A stretch of 64,000 nucleotides of DNA from Shinella kummerowiae (GCF_009827055.1 NZ_WUMK01000001.1:62001-126000), one strand, 5' to 3'; positions 53,668-62,875 are shown, numbered from the stretch's first letter. Program-made: numbers and translations. Notes: a model not told the origin generated them from the letters alone.

Positions 53668-54396
53668 CTACACGTGAACCGAGCCGTGCGCCAACTCGGT
53701 ATCGGACATGTCCACCTTGAGGGAAAAGTAGGCGACGGCGGCATAGAAAACCGCCAGAAAGCCGAGCACAAAGCCACCAGGGATGGGCCCGAGCGCCGCT
53801 TTGGCGACCACATGCTCGAAGGCAAGCGCGATGTCCTTGCCCGTTCCCGTCTGACCTTGCATCGTCGACGACGAGATTTTCAGCCCCCAGGCAAGCAGCA
53901 GGATGAGATACATCCAGCAGTAATTCCGTCGCAGCCGCCGACAGGCCGCGTCACGGTAGCTGATCAGGAACTCCGGCTTGCGCAGACTTTTGGCGATCGG
54001 CGCTGCCCAATCGTCGGCAAGCTGCCCGCGAGGATTGAGGATTTCGGCAAAATAGAACCGCTCGAGCTGCCGCACCCGCGCCCGGTAGACATCGAAGAAA
54101 CGATAGCGCCGCGCCTCGATCATCAACAGCAATGTCACCAGCAGCATCGCGAAAAGCAGCACGCCGTGATGCGAAGTCGGTGTCGACAACGAAACGGACA
54201 GCAGCGCCGCCACCACGGTGATTGCCCAGTTCGTCGTGCGGTCGATCCGGTCACGCCAGCCGGCCATGCGACCGAGCTCGCCACGATAGTAGTGCACCAT
54301 CGTGTTGATCGTCTCCATCGGCGTCGCCGGCAGGGCGGGACTACCGCTCCGTCTGCCATCTACGGACAACGGCAGTGGGGACATATCGCCAGGCAT
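53668..54396 (-). CDS. DUF2270 family membrane protein
   Basis: 242-aa integral membrane protein. After a Pro/Ser-rich 25-residue start comes the DUF2270 core ETINTMVHYYRGELGRMAGW, RDRIDRTTNWAITVVAALLS, the charged IEARRYRFFDVYRARVRQLE and ERFYFAEILNPRGQLADDW. Helices are about residues 56-73, 77-95, 158-174 and 205-225. Function unknown. AGGA lies just ahead of ATG 54396; an ATG four codons later is possible. Divergent from the TPR-methyltransferase gene with about 90 bp between. Confidence 0.85.
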   Translation of the reverse strand: MPGDMSPLPLSVDGRRSGSPALPATPMETINTMVHYYRGELGRMAGWRDRIDRTTNWAITVVAALLSVSLSTPTSHHGVLLFAMLLVTLLLMIEARRYRFFDVYRARVRQLERFYFAEILNPRGQLADDWAAPIAKSLRKPEFLISYRDAACRRLRRNYCWMYLILLLAWGLKISSSTMQGQTGTGKDIALAFEHVVAKAALGPIPGGFVLGFLAVFYAAVAYFSLKVDMSDTELAHGSVHV

Positions 54397-54489
54397 GTCA
54401 TTCCTCCGAAAGGTCTTTTTGGTCTTGCGAGGATCATGCGCCTCTTTCGGCGATTGATAAACGGCTATTTGCGGCCTATGAGACGCCCC

Positions 54490-55305
54490 ATGACCAAGAT
54501 CGACGAAGATGCGCTCGCGGAAGCCTATAACCGCGCCCTTTCGCTGGAAAAATCCGGCGATTTCGATGCTGCCGCCAAGGCCTATGCCGAAGTGCTGGCG
54601 CTCGATCCCGAGGACCATGGCGGCGCTGCCGTGCGCCTTGCCTCGATGGGCCGCGGCGAGACGCCGGAAAAGGCGCCGGACGCCTATGTCACCACCCTCT
54701 TCGACCAGCACGCCGAGGTTTTCGACAACGTGCTCGTCGACCAGCTCGGCTATTGCGTGCCGCTGCTCGTGCGCCAACGGTTCCAAGCGCTCGGCATGGG
54801 TCCGTTCAAGCGCGTGCTCGATCTGGGTTGCGGCACCGGGCTGACCGGCGGCGCGCTGCGCGACATGGCCGACGACATCACCGGCGTCGACCTCTCGGAA
54901 AACATGGTCGAGATCGCGCACGAAAAGGATCTGTACGAGACCCTTTACGTCGCCGAGGCTGTCGATTTCCTCGACGACAACGATGACGAGCCTTTCGACG
55001 TCATCACCGCGACGGACGTCCTGCCCTATCTCGGCGCGCTCGAACCGCTGTTCTTCGGCGCTGCAGAAAATCTCGTGGCCGGCGGTCACTTCATTTTCTC
55101 CTCCGAAACGCTTCCGGAAGAAACCTTTGCCAGCCGCCCCTTCATGGTCGGCCCGCACCAGCGCTTCGCCCATGCCGCCGATTATGTCAGGCAGCGCCTC
55201 GCCGAGACCGGCTTCGACATCGTCGAGATCACCGACATCACCGTGCGCATGGAAGAAGGCGAGCCGATCGCCGGCCACCTGGTTCTGGCGAAATATCGCG
55301 GCTGA
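54490..55305 (+). CDS. Methyltransferase with N-terminal TPR-like segment
   Basis: 271-aa probable S-adenosylmethionine-dependent methyltransferase. The N-terminal 55 residues form one TPR-like helix pair (LAEAYNRALSLEKSGDFDAA, AKAYAEVLALDPEDHGG). The SAM-binding motif I is RVLDLGCGTGLTGGALRDMA, motif post I DITGVDLSENMVEIAHEKDL, and the motif II/III area FDVITATDVLPYLGALEPL. The start is uncertain: ATG 54490 was chosen, but in-frame ATGs at 54478 and 54436 exist, the last with GAGG just upstream. Substrate unknown; similar proteins are annotated as predicted TPR methyltransferases. Confidence 0.82.
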   Translation: MTKIDEDALAEAYNRALSLEKSGDFDAAAKAYAEVLALDPEDHGGAAVRLASMGRGETPEKAPDAYVTTLFDQHAEVFDNVLVDQLGYCVPLLVRQRFQALGMGPFKRVLDLGCGTGLTGGALRDMADDITGVDLSENMVEIAHEKDLYETLYVAEAVDFLDDNDDEPFDVITATDVLPYLGALEPLFFGAAENLVAGGHFIFSSETLPEETFASRPFMVGPHQRFAHAADYVRQRLAETGFDIVEITDITVRMEEGEPIAGHLVLAKYRG

Positions 55306-55323
55306 GGACCAAACCGGTCGCGC

Positions 55324-56859
55324 TCAGGCGAAGCTTTTCTTGCGGGGCGCGACGGCCGGCGTGTCGCTGACGGCAGGTAGGCTCTGGAGCACGCGCTTGG
55401 CCGGCAGGATGGCGATCGCCTCGGTACCCTCGCGCAGCTTGGATTTCAGGATGAATTCGCCATTGTGCTTGGCAAGAATGGCCTGAACGATCGGCAGGCC
55501 AAGGCCGGTGCCCTGCTCGGCGCTCTTGATGGCGATGGAGCCCTGACCGAAGGCGGAAAGCACGATGGGGATTTCCTCTTCGGGAATGCCCGGGCCGTTG
55601 TCCTTGATCGAGACGTATTGGCCGCCACCGGCGGTCCACCCCGCCTTGACGATGATTTCGCCCCCCTGGGAGGTGAACTTCACGGCATTCGACAAAAGGT
55701 TCAGAATGACCTGGCGCAGCGCTTTCTCATCCGCCCAGACCGCCGGCATGCCGGCTTCGACCTGCTCGGCAATGGTGATGTTCTTGGCCCGGGCGCGCAA
55801 CTGCACCATGCCGATGCAGTCTTCCGCAATATCCACCAGATGCACAGAGTCCTCGGAAAGGTCGTATTTGCCCGCCTCGATGCGCGACAGGTCGAGAATC
55901 TCGTTGATAAGGTTCAGCAGGTGCTGCCCGGAGCGGTGGATGTCGGACGTATATTCCTTGTAGACGGGATTGTTGAGCGGCCCGAGCACCTCGGTCGACA
56001 TGACCTCGGAAAAGCCGAGAATGGCGTTCAGCGGCGTGCGCAGTTCATGCGACATGGAGGCCAGGAAGCGGGACTTGGCGAGGTTCGCCTCCTCCGCCCG
56101 GCGGCGCGCCTCATCCGACATTGATTTTGCCACTTCCAGTTCGGCGATCAGGTCATCCTTTTCCGACTGGGAGGAAAGCAGTTGTGCGCTGGTGTGGCGC
56201 AGACGATGCGTCATGAACACCAGGAAAACCATGGCCGACGCGATGATCCCGACCGTGCCGATGGTCGCCGAATCCGGACGCAGCGCCGCCGAGATACTGA
56301 GGGCGACAATGGTCGGCGTGAAGGCATAGAGAACCGCATGGCGCAGCATGAGCGTGCTCATGGCCGTCGCCGCAAGCGCGACAAGCAGCGCTGTTCCCTT
56401 GTAGAAATCAAACGTCACGCCGCCGCACTGACCGCAGGACTGCAAGGCGAAGGCCGCCCAGGCAAATCCCATGAAAACCTGCGCGATGAGGAAGCGCCGC
56501 TGCCAGCGGCGAACGGTTTCCGCGGTAATTTCCCGCCCACGCGCGCGCCGCGCGACGATCATGCCCAGCGCATGCATGCTCAAGGCCAGCACCGCCCAGG
56601 CGATGAGGCCGATTTCCCCGGTCAGGTAGATCCCGCCGGCTGCAATCAGCACAACGACAATGGGCACAGCAAGTGCGCTCTGCACGGTAGAAGCGATGTG
56701 GAGTTGCAGCATCTCGCGCTCGAAGCCCGGAGACAGGCCCGTCGCCGTCTGCAACCGTTCACGAGTCGCGCGGACAGCCCGCGAAACAGCCTTGTTTCGG
56801 TGGCTACGCGACTTGTCGACGATGATCTTGTCGGTCGATGTGCTGACGCCGGTACTCAT
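55324..56859 (-). CDS. Membrane sensor histidine kinase
   Basis: 511-aa two-component sensor. Six hydrophobic helices in residues 57-217 form an integral membrane sensor (SALAVPIVVVLIAAGGIYLT; IAWAVLALSMHALGMIVARR), followed by a short coiled coil (220-260). The phospho-accepting His271 is in FLASMSHELRTPLNAILGFS, and the HATPase has N (ILNLLSNAVKFTSQGG), G1 (IKDNGPGIPEEEI) and G2 (GTGLGLPIVQAILAKH). This H-box style resembles the PleC/DivJ/PdhS group of alphaproteobacterial kinases. No response regulator is nearby, so it is an orphan. ATG 56859 chosen; ribosome site weak, GTG 56862 also possible. Confidence 0.9.
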   Translation of the reverse strand: MSTGVSTSTDKIIVDKSRSHRNKAVSRAVRATRERLQTATGLSPGFEREMLQLHIASTVQSALAVPIVVVLIAAGGIYLTGEIGLIAWAVLALSMHALGMIVARRARGREITAETVRRWQRRFLIAQVFMGFAWAAFALQSCGQCGGVTFDFYKGTALLVALAATAMSTLMLRHAVLYAFTPTIVALSISAALRPDSATIGTVGIIASAMVFLVFMTHRLRHTSAQLLSSQSEKDDLIAELEVAKSMSDEARRRAEEANLAKSRFLASMSHELRTPLNAILGFSEVMSTEVLGPLNNPVYKEYTSDIHRSGQHLLNLINEILDLSRIEAGKYDLSEDSVHLVDIAEDCIGMVQLRARAKNITIAEQVEAGMPAVWADEKALRQVILNLLSNAVKFTSQGGEIIVKAGWTAGGGQYVSIKDNGPGIPEEEIPIVLSAFGQGSIAIKSAEQGTGLGLPIVQAILAKHNGEFILKSKLREGTEAIAILPAKRVLQSLPAVSDTPAVAPRKKSFA

Positions 56860-57027
56860 CACAAATGCAACTGTTGCGGACAGCGTTGAATTCTAGGCTG
56901 GAATCCTTAAGAAGATGCTGCCGCGCATAAACCATTTGCGAACCATTCCGACATTTTCCGTAACGTGAACTCGGAAGCGTTCCGGCATATGACGGACATC
57001 AAGACTCTGGTTTAAGGAACGGGTTGC

Positions 57028-57594
57028 ATGGGGCTTTCCAGGCGGGCGCGCGATCTCGGCGTCGCGGTGGCGATTCTGGCGCTGACGGCGCTGGTCGTGG
57101 CACGCGTCAGCGGCGAAAGCGGCGAGACGATAACCGGTACGGCACGGGCAGCGGACGGTGACACGCTGACACTCGACGGCCACCGCATTCGTCTTGTCGG
57201 CATGGACACGCCGGAAATGATGCAGATCTGCAAGCGTGACGGCGAGGATTGGCGATGCGGCGTCGCCGCGCGGTCCCGGCTTGCGGAGTTCCTGCGGGCG
57301 GGCGCCGTGACCTGCCGGACCCAGGGGACCGACAAATACAATCGCTGGCTGGCGCGCTGCGAAACCACTGATGGCGACCTCGGCGCGCGCATGGTGCGGG
57401 AGGGCCTGGCCGTCGCCTATGGCGGTTACGAGGGCGAGGAGCAGTTCGCCAAGGCCGAACGCAAGGGGCTGTGGGGAACGGAGTTCGACATGCCGCAGCA
57501 ATGGCGCCGGATGAATGGCCGCCCGCAGGAAGAGGCACACCAGGCGGAACCCGGTATTCTCGGCGGCGTTCTGGCGACATTCGGCCTGAACTGA
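57028..57594 (+). CDS. Thermonuclease (SNase-like) family protein
   Basis: 188-aa protein with an N-terminal membrane anchor or uncleaved signal (RDLGVAVAILALTALVVARV) and a staphylococcal-nuclease-like domain (about 36-150). Active-site region: TARAADGDTLTLDGHRIRLV then GMDTPEMMQICKRD. The later Arg/Glu positions fall near DKYNRWLARCETTDGDLGAR. Probably periplasmic. Many family members in rhizobia have unproven nuclease activity. AAGGAACGGG precedes ATG 57028. The uracil-DNA glycosylase-like gene follows after 12 bp, so the two are probably co-transcribed. Confidence 0.85.
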   Translation: MGLSRRARDLGVAVAILALTALVVARVSGESGETITGTARAADGDTLTLDGHRIRLVGMDTPEMMQICKRDGEDWRCGVAARSRLAEFLRAGAVTCRTQGTDKYNRWLARCETTDGDLGARMVREGLAVAYGGYEGEEQFAKAERKGLWGTEFDMPQQWRRMNGRPQEEAHQAEPGILGGVLATFGLN

Positions 57595-57606
57595 ACGGAC
57601 GGCGCG

Positions 57607-58245
57607 ATGGATGACGAAAGACCAGCCCGAGACGTGGCGGCGCTGCGCGCGGCGATCGGCGCTTGTCGGCTCTGTCGCGACGCTCCGGCAAAGCCGGGCG
57701 ATTTCCTGCCGCACGAGCCGCGCCCCGTCACCGTCATTTCCGAGGACGCCCGCATTCTCATCGCCGGGCAGGCGCCCGGACTGCGCGTGCACGAGAGCGG
57801 CCTGCCGTTCAACGATGCCTCCGGCGACCGGTTGCGGACCTGGCTCGGCGTGCCGCGCGAGGCATTCTACGATCCGGCGAAGTTTGCGATCGTGCCGATG
57901 GGTTTCTGCTTTCCCGGCTACGACGCGCACGGCAGCGACCTGCCGCCCCGGCGGGAATGTGCGCCGCTCTGGCGCGCCGAGGTGATTGCGGCCATGCCGC
58001 AGGTCGAACTGGTGCTGGCAATCGGCCAATATGCGCAGGCCTGGCATCTCGGTGCGGCAAAGGCCGCGAGCATGACGGAAACGGTCCGCGACTGGCGCTG
58101 GCATCTGGGTCGCAACGAGAAACCCGCCGTCCTGCCGCTACCGCACCCAAGCTGGCGGAATACCGGTTGGCTGAAGCGCAATCCCTGGTTCGAGGCCGAT
58201 GTTCTGCCGGAATTGCGAAAGCGGGTGAAAACCCTTACGGAATGA
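57607..58245 (+). CDS. Uracil-DNA glycosylase superfamily protein (Fe-S type)
   Basis: 212-aa probable DNA-repair glycosylase. Four cysteines placed as in [4Fe-4S] uracil-DNA glycosylases: Cys20 and Cys23 (GACRLCRD), Cys101 (MGFCFPG) and Cys118 (RRECAP). Motif 1 is ILIAGQAPGLRVHESGLPFN with DASGDRLRTWLG, and motif 2 LPLPHPSWRN (His180-Pro-Ser). The GQAPG, where family 4 has GEAPG, suggests a divergent subfamily. Start ATG 57607, 12 bp after the nuclease-like gene. Target base not proven. Confidence 0.84.
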   Translation: MDDERPARDVAALRAAIGACRLCRDAPAKPGDFLPHEPRPVTVISEDARILIAGQAPGLRVHESGLPFNDASGDRLRTWLGVPREAFYDPAKFAIVPMGFCFPGYDAHGSDLPPRRECAPLWRAEVIAAMPQVELVLAIGQYAQAWHLGAAKAASMTETVRDWRWHLGRNEKPAVLPLPHPSWRNTGWLKRNPWFEADVLPELRKRVKTLTE

Positions 58246-58263
58246 AATGACATTCTTTCAATT

Positions 58264-58279
58264 TACCGATATCCCGGTA
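58264..58279. promoter_or_regulatory. Imperfect dyad upstream of the Lrp/AsnC gene
   Basis: TACCG-ATATCC-CGGTA: 5-bp arms with a 6-bp spacer, 32 bp upstream of the Lrp/AsnC start, in an A/T-rich 66-bp gap. A likely place for autoregulation, a common feature of this family. Confidence 0.4.
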
Positions 58280-58311
58280 TATGAGGGAATTAAATTTCAC
58301 TGGAGAAGACA

Positions 58312-58800
58312 ATGGATCGTCTGGACCGCAAAATTCTGCGCCTCTTGCAGGAAGATTCCACGCTCGCGGTGGCCGACCTCGCCAAGAAGGTCGGACTCTC
58401 CACCACGCCCTGCTGGCGGCGCATCCAGAAGATGGAAGAGGATGGCGTCATCCGCAAGCGCGTTGCGCTGCTCGATCCCGCCAAGATCAACACCAAGGTC
58501 ACCGTCTTCGTCTCGATCCGCACCAATTCGCATTCCACGGAATGGCTGAAGCGTTTCTCCGAAGTCATCGTCGAGTTCCCGGAAGTCGTCGAGTTCTATC
58601 GCATGAGCGGTGACGTGGATTATCTCCTGCGCGTCGTCGTGCCTGATATCGCCGCCTACGACGCCTTCTACAAGCGCATGATCGCCCGCATCGAGATTCG
58701 CGACGTTTCCTCGGCCTTTGCGATGGAGCAGATCAAGTACACGACCGAACTGCCGCTCGACTACATGACGGTCGACAACCAGAAGAACGGCGACGACTGA
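58312..58800 (+). CDS. Lrp/AsnC family transcriptional regulator
   Basis: 162-aa regulator: N-terminal helix-turn-helix (LDRKILRLLQEDSTLAVADL, AKKVGLSTTPCWRRIQKMEE, DGVIRKRVALLDPAK) and C-terminal RAM effector domain (SIRTNSHSTEWLKRFSEVIV; MSGDVDYLLRVVVPDIAAYD). The effector is probably an amino acid or related metabolite. The usual adjacent target gene is not seen: downstream genes are convergent. GGAGAAG precedes ATG 58312. The stop abuts the AlkD-like stop with no base between. Confidence 0.92.
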   Translation: MDRLDRKILRLLQEDSTLAVADLAKKVGLSTTPCWRRIQKMEEDGVIRKRVALLDPAKINTKVTVFVSIRTNSHSTEWLKRFSEVIVEFPEVVEFYRMSGDVDYLLRVVVPDIAAYDAFYKRMIARIEIRDVSSAFAMEQIKYTTELPLDYMTVDNQKNGDD

Positions 58801-59487
58801 TCAGCGGCTGATCCGGGCGAGTGTGTTTTCCGCCGTCAGTTCGCGCACACAATCCTTGCCGTTCCACCGTTCCGTGCGATCGGCGCTTGCGGCAAGTTTT
58901 TGCGCAAGCGCCAGCGCCGGCCCATGGCAGGCGCGGCTTCGCTTGCCGATGCTCCTCAACGACCAATTGACCGCCTTCTTCACGAAATTGCGCGGGTCGG
59001 TGGCGTGGCTTTCGATGAGGCCGAGCCAGGCGATGACCGTCACGCCCGGCTCCTGCTTGAGATGAACGGCCGCGCCGGCAATCATGGCAAAGGCGGCGCG
59101 GCGCACGAATTCCCGCTCATCGGCGGCAAATTCCTCGACAAGAGTGAGAAGCCCGGCCTCGACAAACAAATCGGCGGCGGCATCGACGATTTCCCAGGAT
59201 GCGAAATCCCCGGCCAGGCGGCGAGCTTCAACTGCCGTCAGCCTCGTGGGCTCCATGGTGAAGAGCGCCAGCAGACGGGCTTCCCGGATGCCGCTGTCCC
59301 ACAGGGCAAAGGCGCGGACATGGTCCTTTCCGGCCGCCCGCGCGATTTTCCGCAAAACGGGATTGGAAATGCCGAGTGCCGCGTCGGTCACGATGCCATA
59401 GCGGGCAATCCCCTCAAGGCTCTCCTCGGACCGCAGCGTGTGCAGGTGGTCAATCAGATCGGCGGTCGAGGCGCGCTTGCCGATCAT
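58801..59487 (-). CDS. DNA alkylation repair protein (AlkD-like)
   Basis: 228-aa HEAT-repeat DNA glycosylase of the AlkD family, which removes positively charged alkylated bases without flipping them out. The conserved Trp and Asp of AlkD appear in FASWEIVDAAADLF, the Arg in REFVRRAAFAMIAG, and the C-terminal repeat NFVKKAVNWSLRSIGKRS is typical. Starts within the stop of the upstream dehydrogenase (ATGA overlap), so the two are translationally coupled. Convergent with the Lrp/AsnC gene with a zero-length gap. Confidence 0.9.
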   Translation of the reverse strand: MIGKRASTADLIDHLHTLRSEESLEGIARYGIVTDAALGISNPVLRKIARAAGKDHVRAFALWDSGIREARLLALFTMEPTRLTAVEARRLAGDFASWEIVDAAADLFVEAGLLTLVEEFAADEREFVRRAAFAMIAGAAVHLKQEPGVTVIAWLGLIESHATDPRNFVKKAVNWSLRSIGKRSRACHGPALALAQKLAASADRTERWNGKDCVRELTAENTLARISR

Positions 59488-60356
59488 TTTTTCCCGAGCC
59501 GGGCAAGCAGCGAGGACGTGTCCCAGCGATTGCCGCCCATTTCCTGCACATCGGCGTAGAACTGGTCGATGAGGGCGGTGACCGGGAGCTTTGCGCCGTT
59601 GCGGCGGGCTTCCGACAGAACGATATCGAGATCCTTGCGCATCCAGTCGACGGCGAAGCCAAAATCGTATTTGCCGGCGATCATCGTCTTGTGGCGGTTG
59701 TCCATCTGCCAGGACCCGGCAGCACCCTTCGAAATGACCTCGATGACCGCTTCCATGTCCAGCCCGGCCTTCGTGCCGAAATGAATCGCTTCGGCCAGGC
59801 CCTGCACGACGCCGGCCACGCAGATCTGGTTGACCATCTTGGCAAGCTGGCCCGCGCCCGTCGATCCCATCAGGCCGACCATGCGTGCATAGGCTTCCAT
59901 GACCGGCTTCGCCGTCTCAAAACTCTCCGCATCGCCGCCGCACATGATGGTGAGCACGCCATTCTCCGCGCCCGCCTGGCCGCCCGAGACGGGTGCGTCG
60001 ACGAAGCCGAAACCCTTGTTTCTGGCGGCGGCGTCGAGTTCGCGGGCGACTTCGGCCGAGGCTGTGGTGTGATCGACGAGGATTGCGCCGGGCTTCATGC
60101 CATCCAGCACACCGTCCGCGGCGATCGTGACGGAGCGCAGGTCGTCGTCGTTCCCGACGCAGGTGAAGACGAGATCGACGCCGTTTGCCGCCTCGGCGGG
60201 CGTGCGAAACGCCGTGCCGCCGAATTCAGCAGCCCACTTTTCCGCCTTGGCGAAGGTGCGGTTGTACACCGACACCTCGTGGCCGCCCTTGACCTTCAGG
60301 TGGCCTGCCATGGGATAGCCCATGACGCCGAGACCGATGAACGCAACCTTTGCCAT
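59484..60356 (-). CDS. Beta-hydroxyacid dehydrogenase (3-hydroxyisobutyrate dehydrogenase / tartronate semialdehyde reductase type)
   Basis: 290-aa NAD(P)-dependent oxidoreductase. The Rossmann loop is VAFIGLGVMGYPMAGHL, the substrate-binding motif FVDAPVSGGQAGAENGVL, and the catalytic Lys173 is in GAGQLAKMVNQ. Likely substrates are 3-hydroxyisobutyrate, tartronate semialdehyde or short beta-hydroxy acids; GMGSTGAGQ-type motifs do not decide between them. AGGAGG precedes ATG 60356, but that ribosome site is paired in a leader hairpin. Overlaps the AlkD-like gene by 4 bp. Confidence 0.9.
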   Translation of the reverse strand: MAKVAFIGLGVMGYPMAGHLKVKGGHEVSVYNRTFAKAEKWAAEFGGTAFRTPAEAANGVDLVFTCVGNDDDLRSVTIAADGVLDGMKPGAILVDHTTASAEVARELDAAARNKGFGFVDAPVSGGQAGAENGVLTIMCGGDAESFETAKPVMEAYARMVGLMGSTGAGQLAKMVNQICVAGVVQGLAEAIHFGTKAGLDMEAVIEVISKGAAGSWQMDNRHKTMIAGKYDFGFAVDWMRKDLDIVLSEARRNGAKLPVTALIDQFYADVQEMGGNRWDTSSLLARLGKK

Positions 60357-60361
60357 GCCGT

Positions 60362-60389
60362 AACCTCCTGCAATCTTTGGCAGGAGGTT
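60362..60389 (-). promoter_or_regulatory. Leader hairpin sequestering the dehydrogenase ribosome-binding site
   Basis: On the minus strand AACCTCCTGC and GCAGGAGGTT form a perfect 10-bp stem with an 8-nt loop. The second arm contains AGGAGG, the ribosome site for ATG 60356, and the first arm is an exact anti-SD. The hairpin ends only 5 nt before the start codon. Confidence 0.65.
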
Positions 60390-60459
60390 TAGCGGATGAT
60401 CGGTTTTGGTGAAAGTGTTTCTCGCTCAGCGGATAGAAAGGTGGAAAAATCCGACCGTA

Positions 60460-60837
60460 TCAAACGAACTGGGAAATCAGCACATAACCGGCATAGACGG
60501 CGTTCGAGATGATCAGACAAAACACGGCGAAGGAGCCGAGATCCTTTGAGTGCTTGCCCATTTCGGAAATCTCCGGCGAGACGCGGTCGACGATCTCCTC
60601 GATTGCCGTATTGAGCGCCTCGAAGGCGACCATCAGCAGGAAGAGGATCGCCATCGCCACATATTGAAAGAAGGATGCCCCGACGACGGTGAACAGCACC
60701 ATCGCCACACCAAAGGCAATCAACTCATGCCGAAAGGCCGATTCGCTCAGCAGCCGGCGCGCACCAGCTGCCGAATAGGTTGCCGCCGCGATCAGGTGGC
60801 TGAAGCCTGTCTTTTTCTCGATTGGTGCCTGACCCAT
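60460..60837 (-). CDS. dgkA: Diacylglycerol kinase
   Basis: 125-aa small integral membrane kinase that phosphorylates diacylglycerol to phosphatidate, recycling lipid released when periplasmic glucans are modified. Three helices: [40 protein letters not shown] (with the catalytic Glu) and [20 protein letters not shown]; the [19 protein letters not shown] and [10 protein letters not shown] segments are characteristic. ATG 60837 follows AGGATTTTGGA. It lies between the dehydrogenase and cobT, both on the same strand, with gaps of about 100 bp. A role together with the LtaS-like enzyme at 13.4 kb is conceivable. Confidence 0.93.
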   Translation of the reverse strand: MGQAPIEKKTGFSHLIAAATYSAAGARRLLSESAFRHELIAFGVAMVLFTVVGASFFQYVAMAILFLLMVAFEALNTAIEEIVDRVSPEISEMGKHSKDLGSFAVFCLIISNAVYAGYVLISQFV

Positions 60838-60938
60838 TCCAAAATCCTGATTCTGCCGCGCCCATAAAACATGCCCGCATGACGGGAATGTCTTGGGTCT
60901 CCAATTCACACCCTTTGGGGCTTTTTGCCGACCGCCCT

Positions 60939-61955
60939 CTAGGAACGGTTGCTGACACCCGCCTGAACGAAGGTCGCCATGCCGGAATGGCAGGCCGCGG
61001 CCGCCTTGACGATGCCGGCGGCCAGCGCCGCACCCGTGCCCTCGCCAAGACGCATGCCGAGCGCCAGAAGCGGCGTCTTGCCGAGCTTCTCGATCGCCTT
61101 CATATGCGCCGGCTCCGCCGAGACGTGCCCGATGAGGCAATGGTCCAGTGCAGATGGATTGGCGGCGCGAAGGACCGCGCCGGCAACCGTTGCGACATAG
61201 CCATCGAGGACGACCGGGATCTTCTGCATGCGTGCGGCAAGGATTGCCCCCGCCATGGCGGCGACCTCGCGTCCGCCGAGACGGCGCAGCACTTCAAGCG
61301 GATCGGACAGATGGGCGCGGTGCAGGTCGACCGCCTTCTTCACGGCCGCGATCTTGCGCTGCAGGACCTCGCCTTCCGAGCCGGTGCCGGGACCGACCCA
61401 CTCTTCCGCCGTGCCGCCATAGAGCGCAAGGTTGATCGCGGCGGCAATCGTCGTGTTGCCGATGCCCATTTCGCCGATGCACAGCAGGTCTGTCCCGCCG
61501 GCGACGGCCTCCATGCCGAAGGCCATGGTGGCCGCGCAGTCGCGCTCGGAAAGGGCGGCTTCCTCGGTGATGTCGGCAGTCGGATAGTCGAGCGCGAGGT
61601 CGAAGACCTTGAGGCCGAGATCATGCGTCACGCAGATCTGGTTGATCGCCGCGCCGCCGGCCGCGAAATTCTCGACCATCTGCGCCGTGACCGATGACGG
61701 ATAAGGCGTGATGCCCTGCTTGGTGACGCCGTGGTTGCCGGCAAAGATGGCGACGAGCGGACGGGTCACGGCCGGCGGACGGCCGGTCCAGGCGGCAAGC
61801 CAGAAGGCGATTTCCTCGAGACGGCCAAGCGCACCCGGCGGCTTCGTCAGTTGTGCATCGCGTTCGCGCGCAGCCACGAGTGCTGCCGAATCCGGGCCGG
61901 GCAGATTGCGCAACAATTCACGAAAATCATCGAACGGCAGGCCGCTGGCACTCAT
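60939..61955 (-). CDS. cobT: Nicotinate-nucleotide-dimethylbenzimidazole phosphoribosyltransferase
   Basis: 338-aa enzyme that activates DMB to alpha-ribazole phosphate in cobalamin synthesis (called CobU in the Pseudomonas/rhizobial naming). Family landmarks: [59 protein letters not shown] and [17 protein letters not shown], which contains the catalytic Glu. Start chosen at ATG 61955. Divergent from cobS with 137 bp between, in which I see no riboswitch. Uses the DMB made by BluB (7.4 kb). Confidence 0.95.
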   Translation of the reverse strand: MSASGLPFDDFRELLRNLPGPDSAALVAARERDAQLTKPPGALGRLEEIAFWLAAWTGRPPAVTRPLVAIFAGNHGVTKQGITPYPSSVTAQMVENFAAGGAAINQICVTHDLGLKVFDLALDYPTADITEEAALSERDCAATMAFGMEAVAGGTDLLCIGEMGIGNTTIAAAINLALYGGTAEEWVGPGTGSEGEVLQRKIAAVKKAVDLHRAHLSDPLEVLRRLGGREVAAMAGAILAARMQKIPVVLDGYVATVAGAVLRAANPSALDHCLIGHVSAEPAHMKAIEKLGKTPLLALGMRLGEGTGAALAAGIVKAAAACHSGMATFVQAGVSNRS

Positions 61956-62092
61956 CTTGGGGAATTCCTTGCTTGGGGCTTTCAAAGGCCGGTGTTTGGT
62001 GTCTCCTAATAGAGGCAGGGCGCGAATCCGACAACCGCATTTGCGGCGACCTTCATCGCCTTTTGCGCCTTAACAGCAGGGGCTCCTTCAAC

Positions 62093-62875
62093 GTGACCAT
62101 CCAGGACTATATCGACGACGTCGCCCGCTCGGTCGCCTTCCTGTCGCGCGTGCCGGTGCCGCAGCGCCACTTCATAGGCCATGACGGGCGGCTTTCGCGC
62201 GCCGTGCGCGCCTTTCCGGTCGCCGGCGTGCTGATCGTGCTGCCCGCAGCCGCCCTTGCGGCTGTCCTTTCTGCACTCGGCGCCCCGCCGCTTCTCAACG
62301 CCTTCGCCACGCTCGCCCTGCAGGTGCTGATCACCGGCGCGCTGCACGAGGACGGCCTATCCGACAGCGCCGACGGCATCGGCGGTGGGAAGGACCGGGA
62401 AAGCGCGCTCGCCATCATGAAGGACAGCCGGATCGGCTCCTACGGTGCGGTCGCGCTCATCCTGTCCTTCGGGCTGCGTGCTGCGGCGACAGCAGCACTC
62501 GCCACCGTCCTCACGCCCTCCGGCCTCGGCATGGCCCTGCTCGCCGTCGCTGCTGCCAGCCGCACGGCGATGGTCTGGCACTGGTCTCTACTGCCGCCCG
62601 CGCGCCGCGACGGCGTCGCCGCCTCAGTCGGCGAGCCCGACAGCAGCGCCACCATCACCGCGCTGGCGAGCGGCATGCTGATCGCCACGCTGCTGCTCTT
62701 GCCACATGGCACGGTGCTTTCCCTGGTCTTGATACTTGCCGCAGCCGCCCTCTCCGTCCTCGCGTTCAACCGTATCGCGATGCGCAAGATCGGCGGGCAC
62801 ACCGGCGACACGATCGGGGCAACGCAGCAGCTCGCGGAAATGTCAGTGCTGTTCGCCCTTGCCTTGGCGCTCTGA
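62093..62875 (+). CDS. cobS: Adenosylcobinamide-GDP ribazoletransferase (cobalamin synthase)
   Basis: 260-aa polytopic membrane enzyme that joins alpha-ribazole (phosphate) to adenosylcobinamide-GDP, the last step of cobalamin assembly (CobV in the rhizobial naming). The diagnostic motif is LHEDGLSDSADGIGGGKDRE, followed by SALAIMKDSRIGSYGAVALI. Six or seven helices follow. The start is GTG 62093 (VTIQDYIDDVARSV), with AGGGG upstream. Divergent from cobT; DUF1289 follows 37 bp later. Confidence 0.95.
   Translation: MTIQDYIDDVARSVAFLSRVPVPQRHFIGHDGRLSRAVRAFPVAGVLIVLPAAALAAVLSALGAPPLLNAFATLALQVLITGALHEDGLSDSADGIGGGKDRESALAIMKDSRIGSYGAVALILSFGLRAAATAALATVLTPSGLGMALLAVAAASRTAMVWHWSLLPPARRDGVAASVGEPDSSATITALASGMLIATLLLLPHGTVLSLVLILAAAALSVLAFNRIAMRKIGGHTGDTIGATQQLAEMSVLFALALAL

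Noticed and set aside
53674..54489. Upstream extension of the methyltransferase frame on the plus strand
   Set aside because: The region is the DUF2270 gene on the other strand; homology to methyltransferases begins only after 54490.
61956..62092. Possible cobalamin riboswitch between cobT and cobS
   Set aside because: 137 bp is too short for the aptamer on either strand together with promoters, and no B12 box is present.
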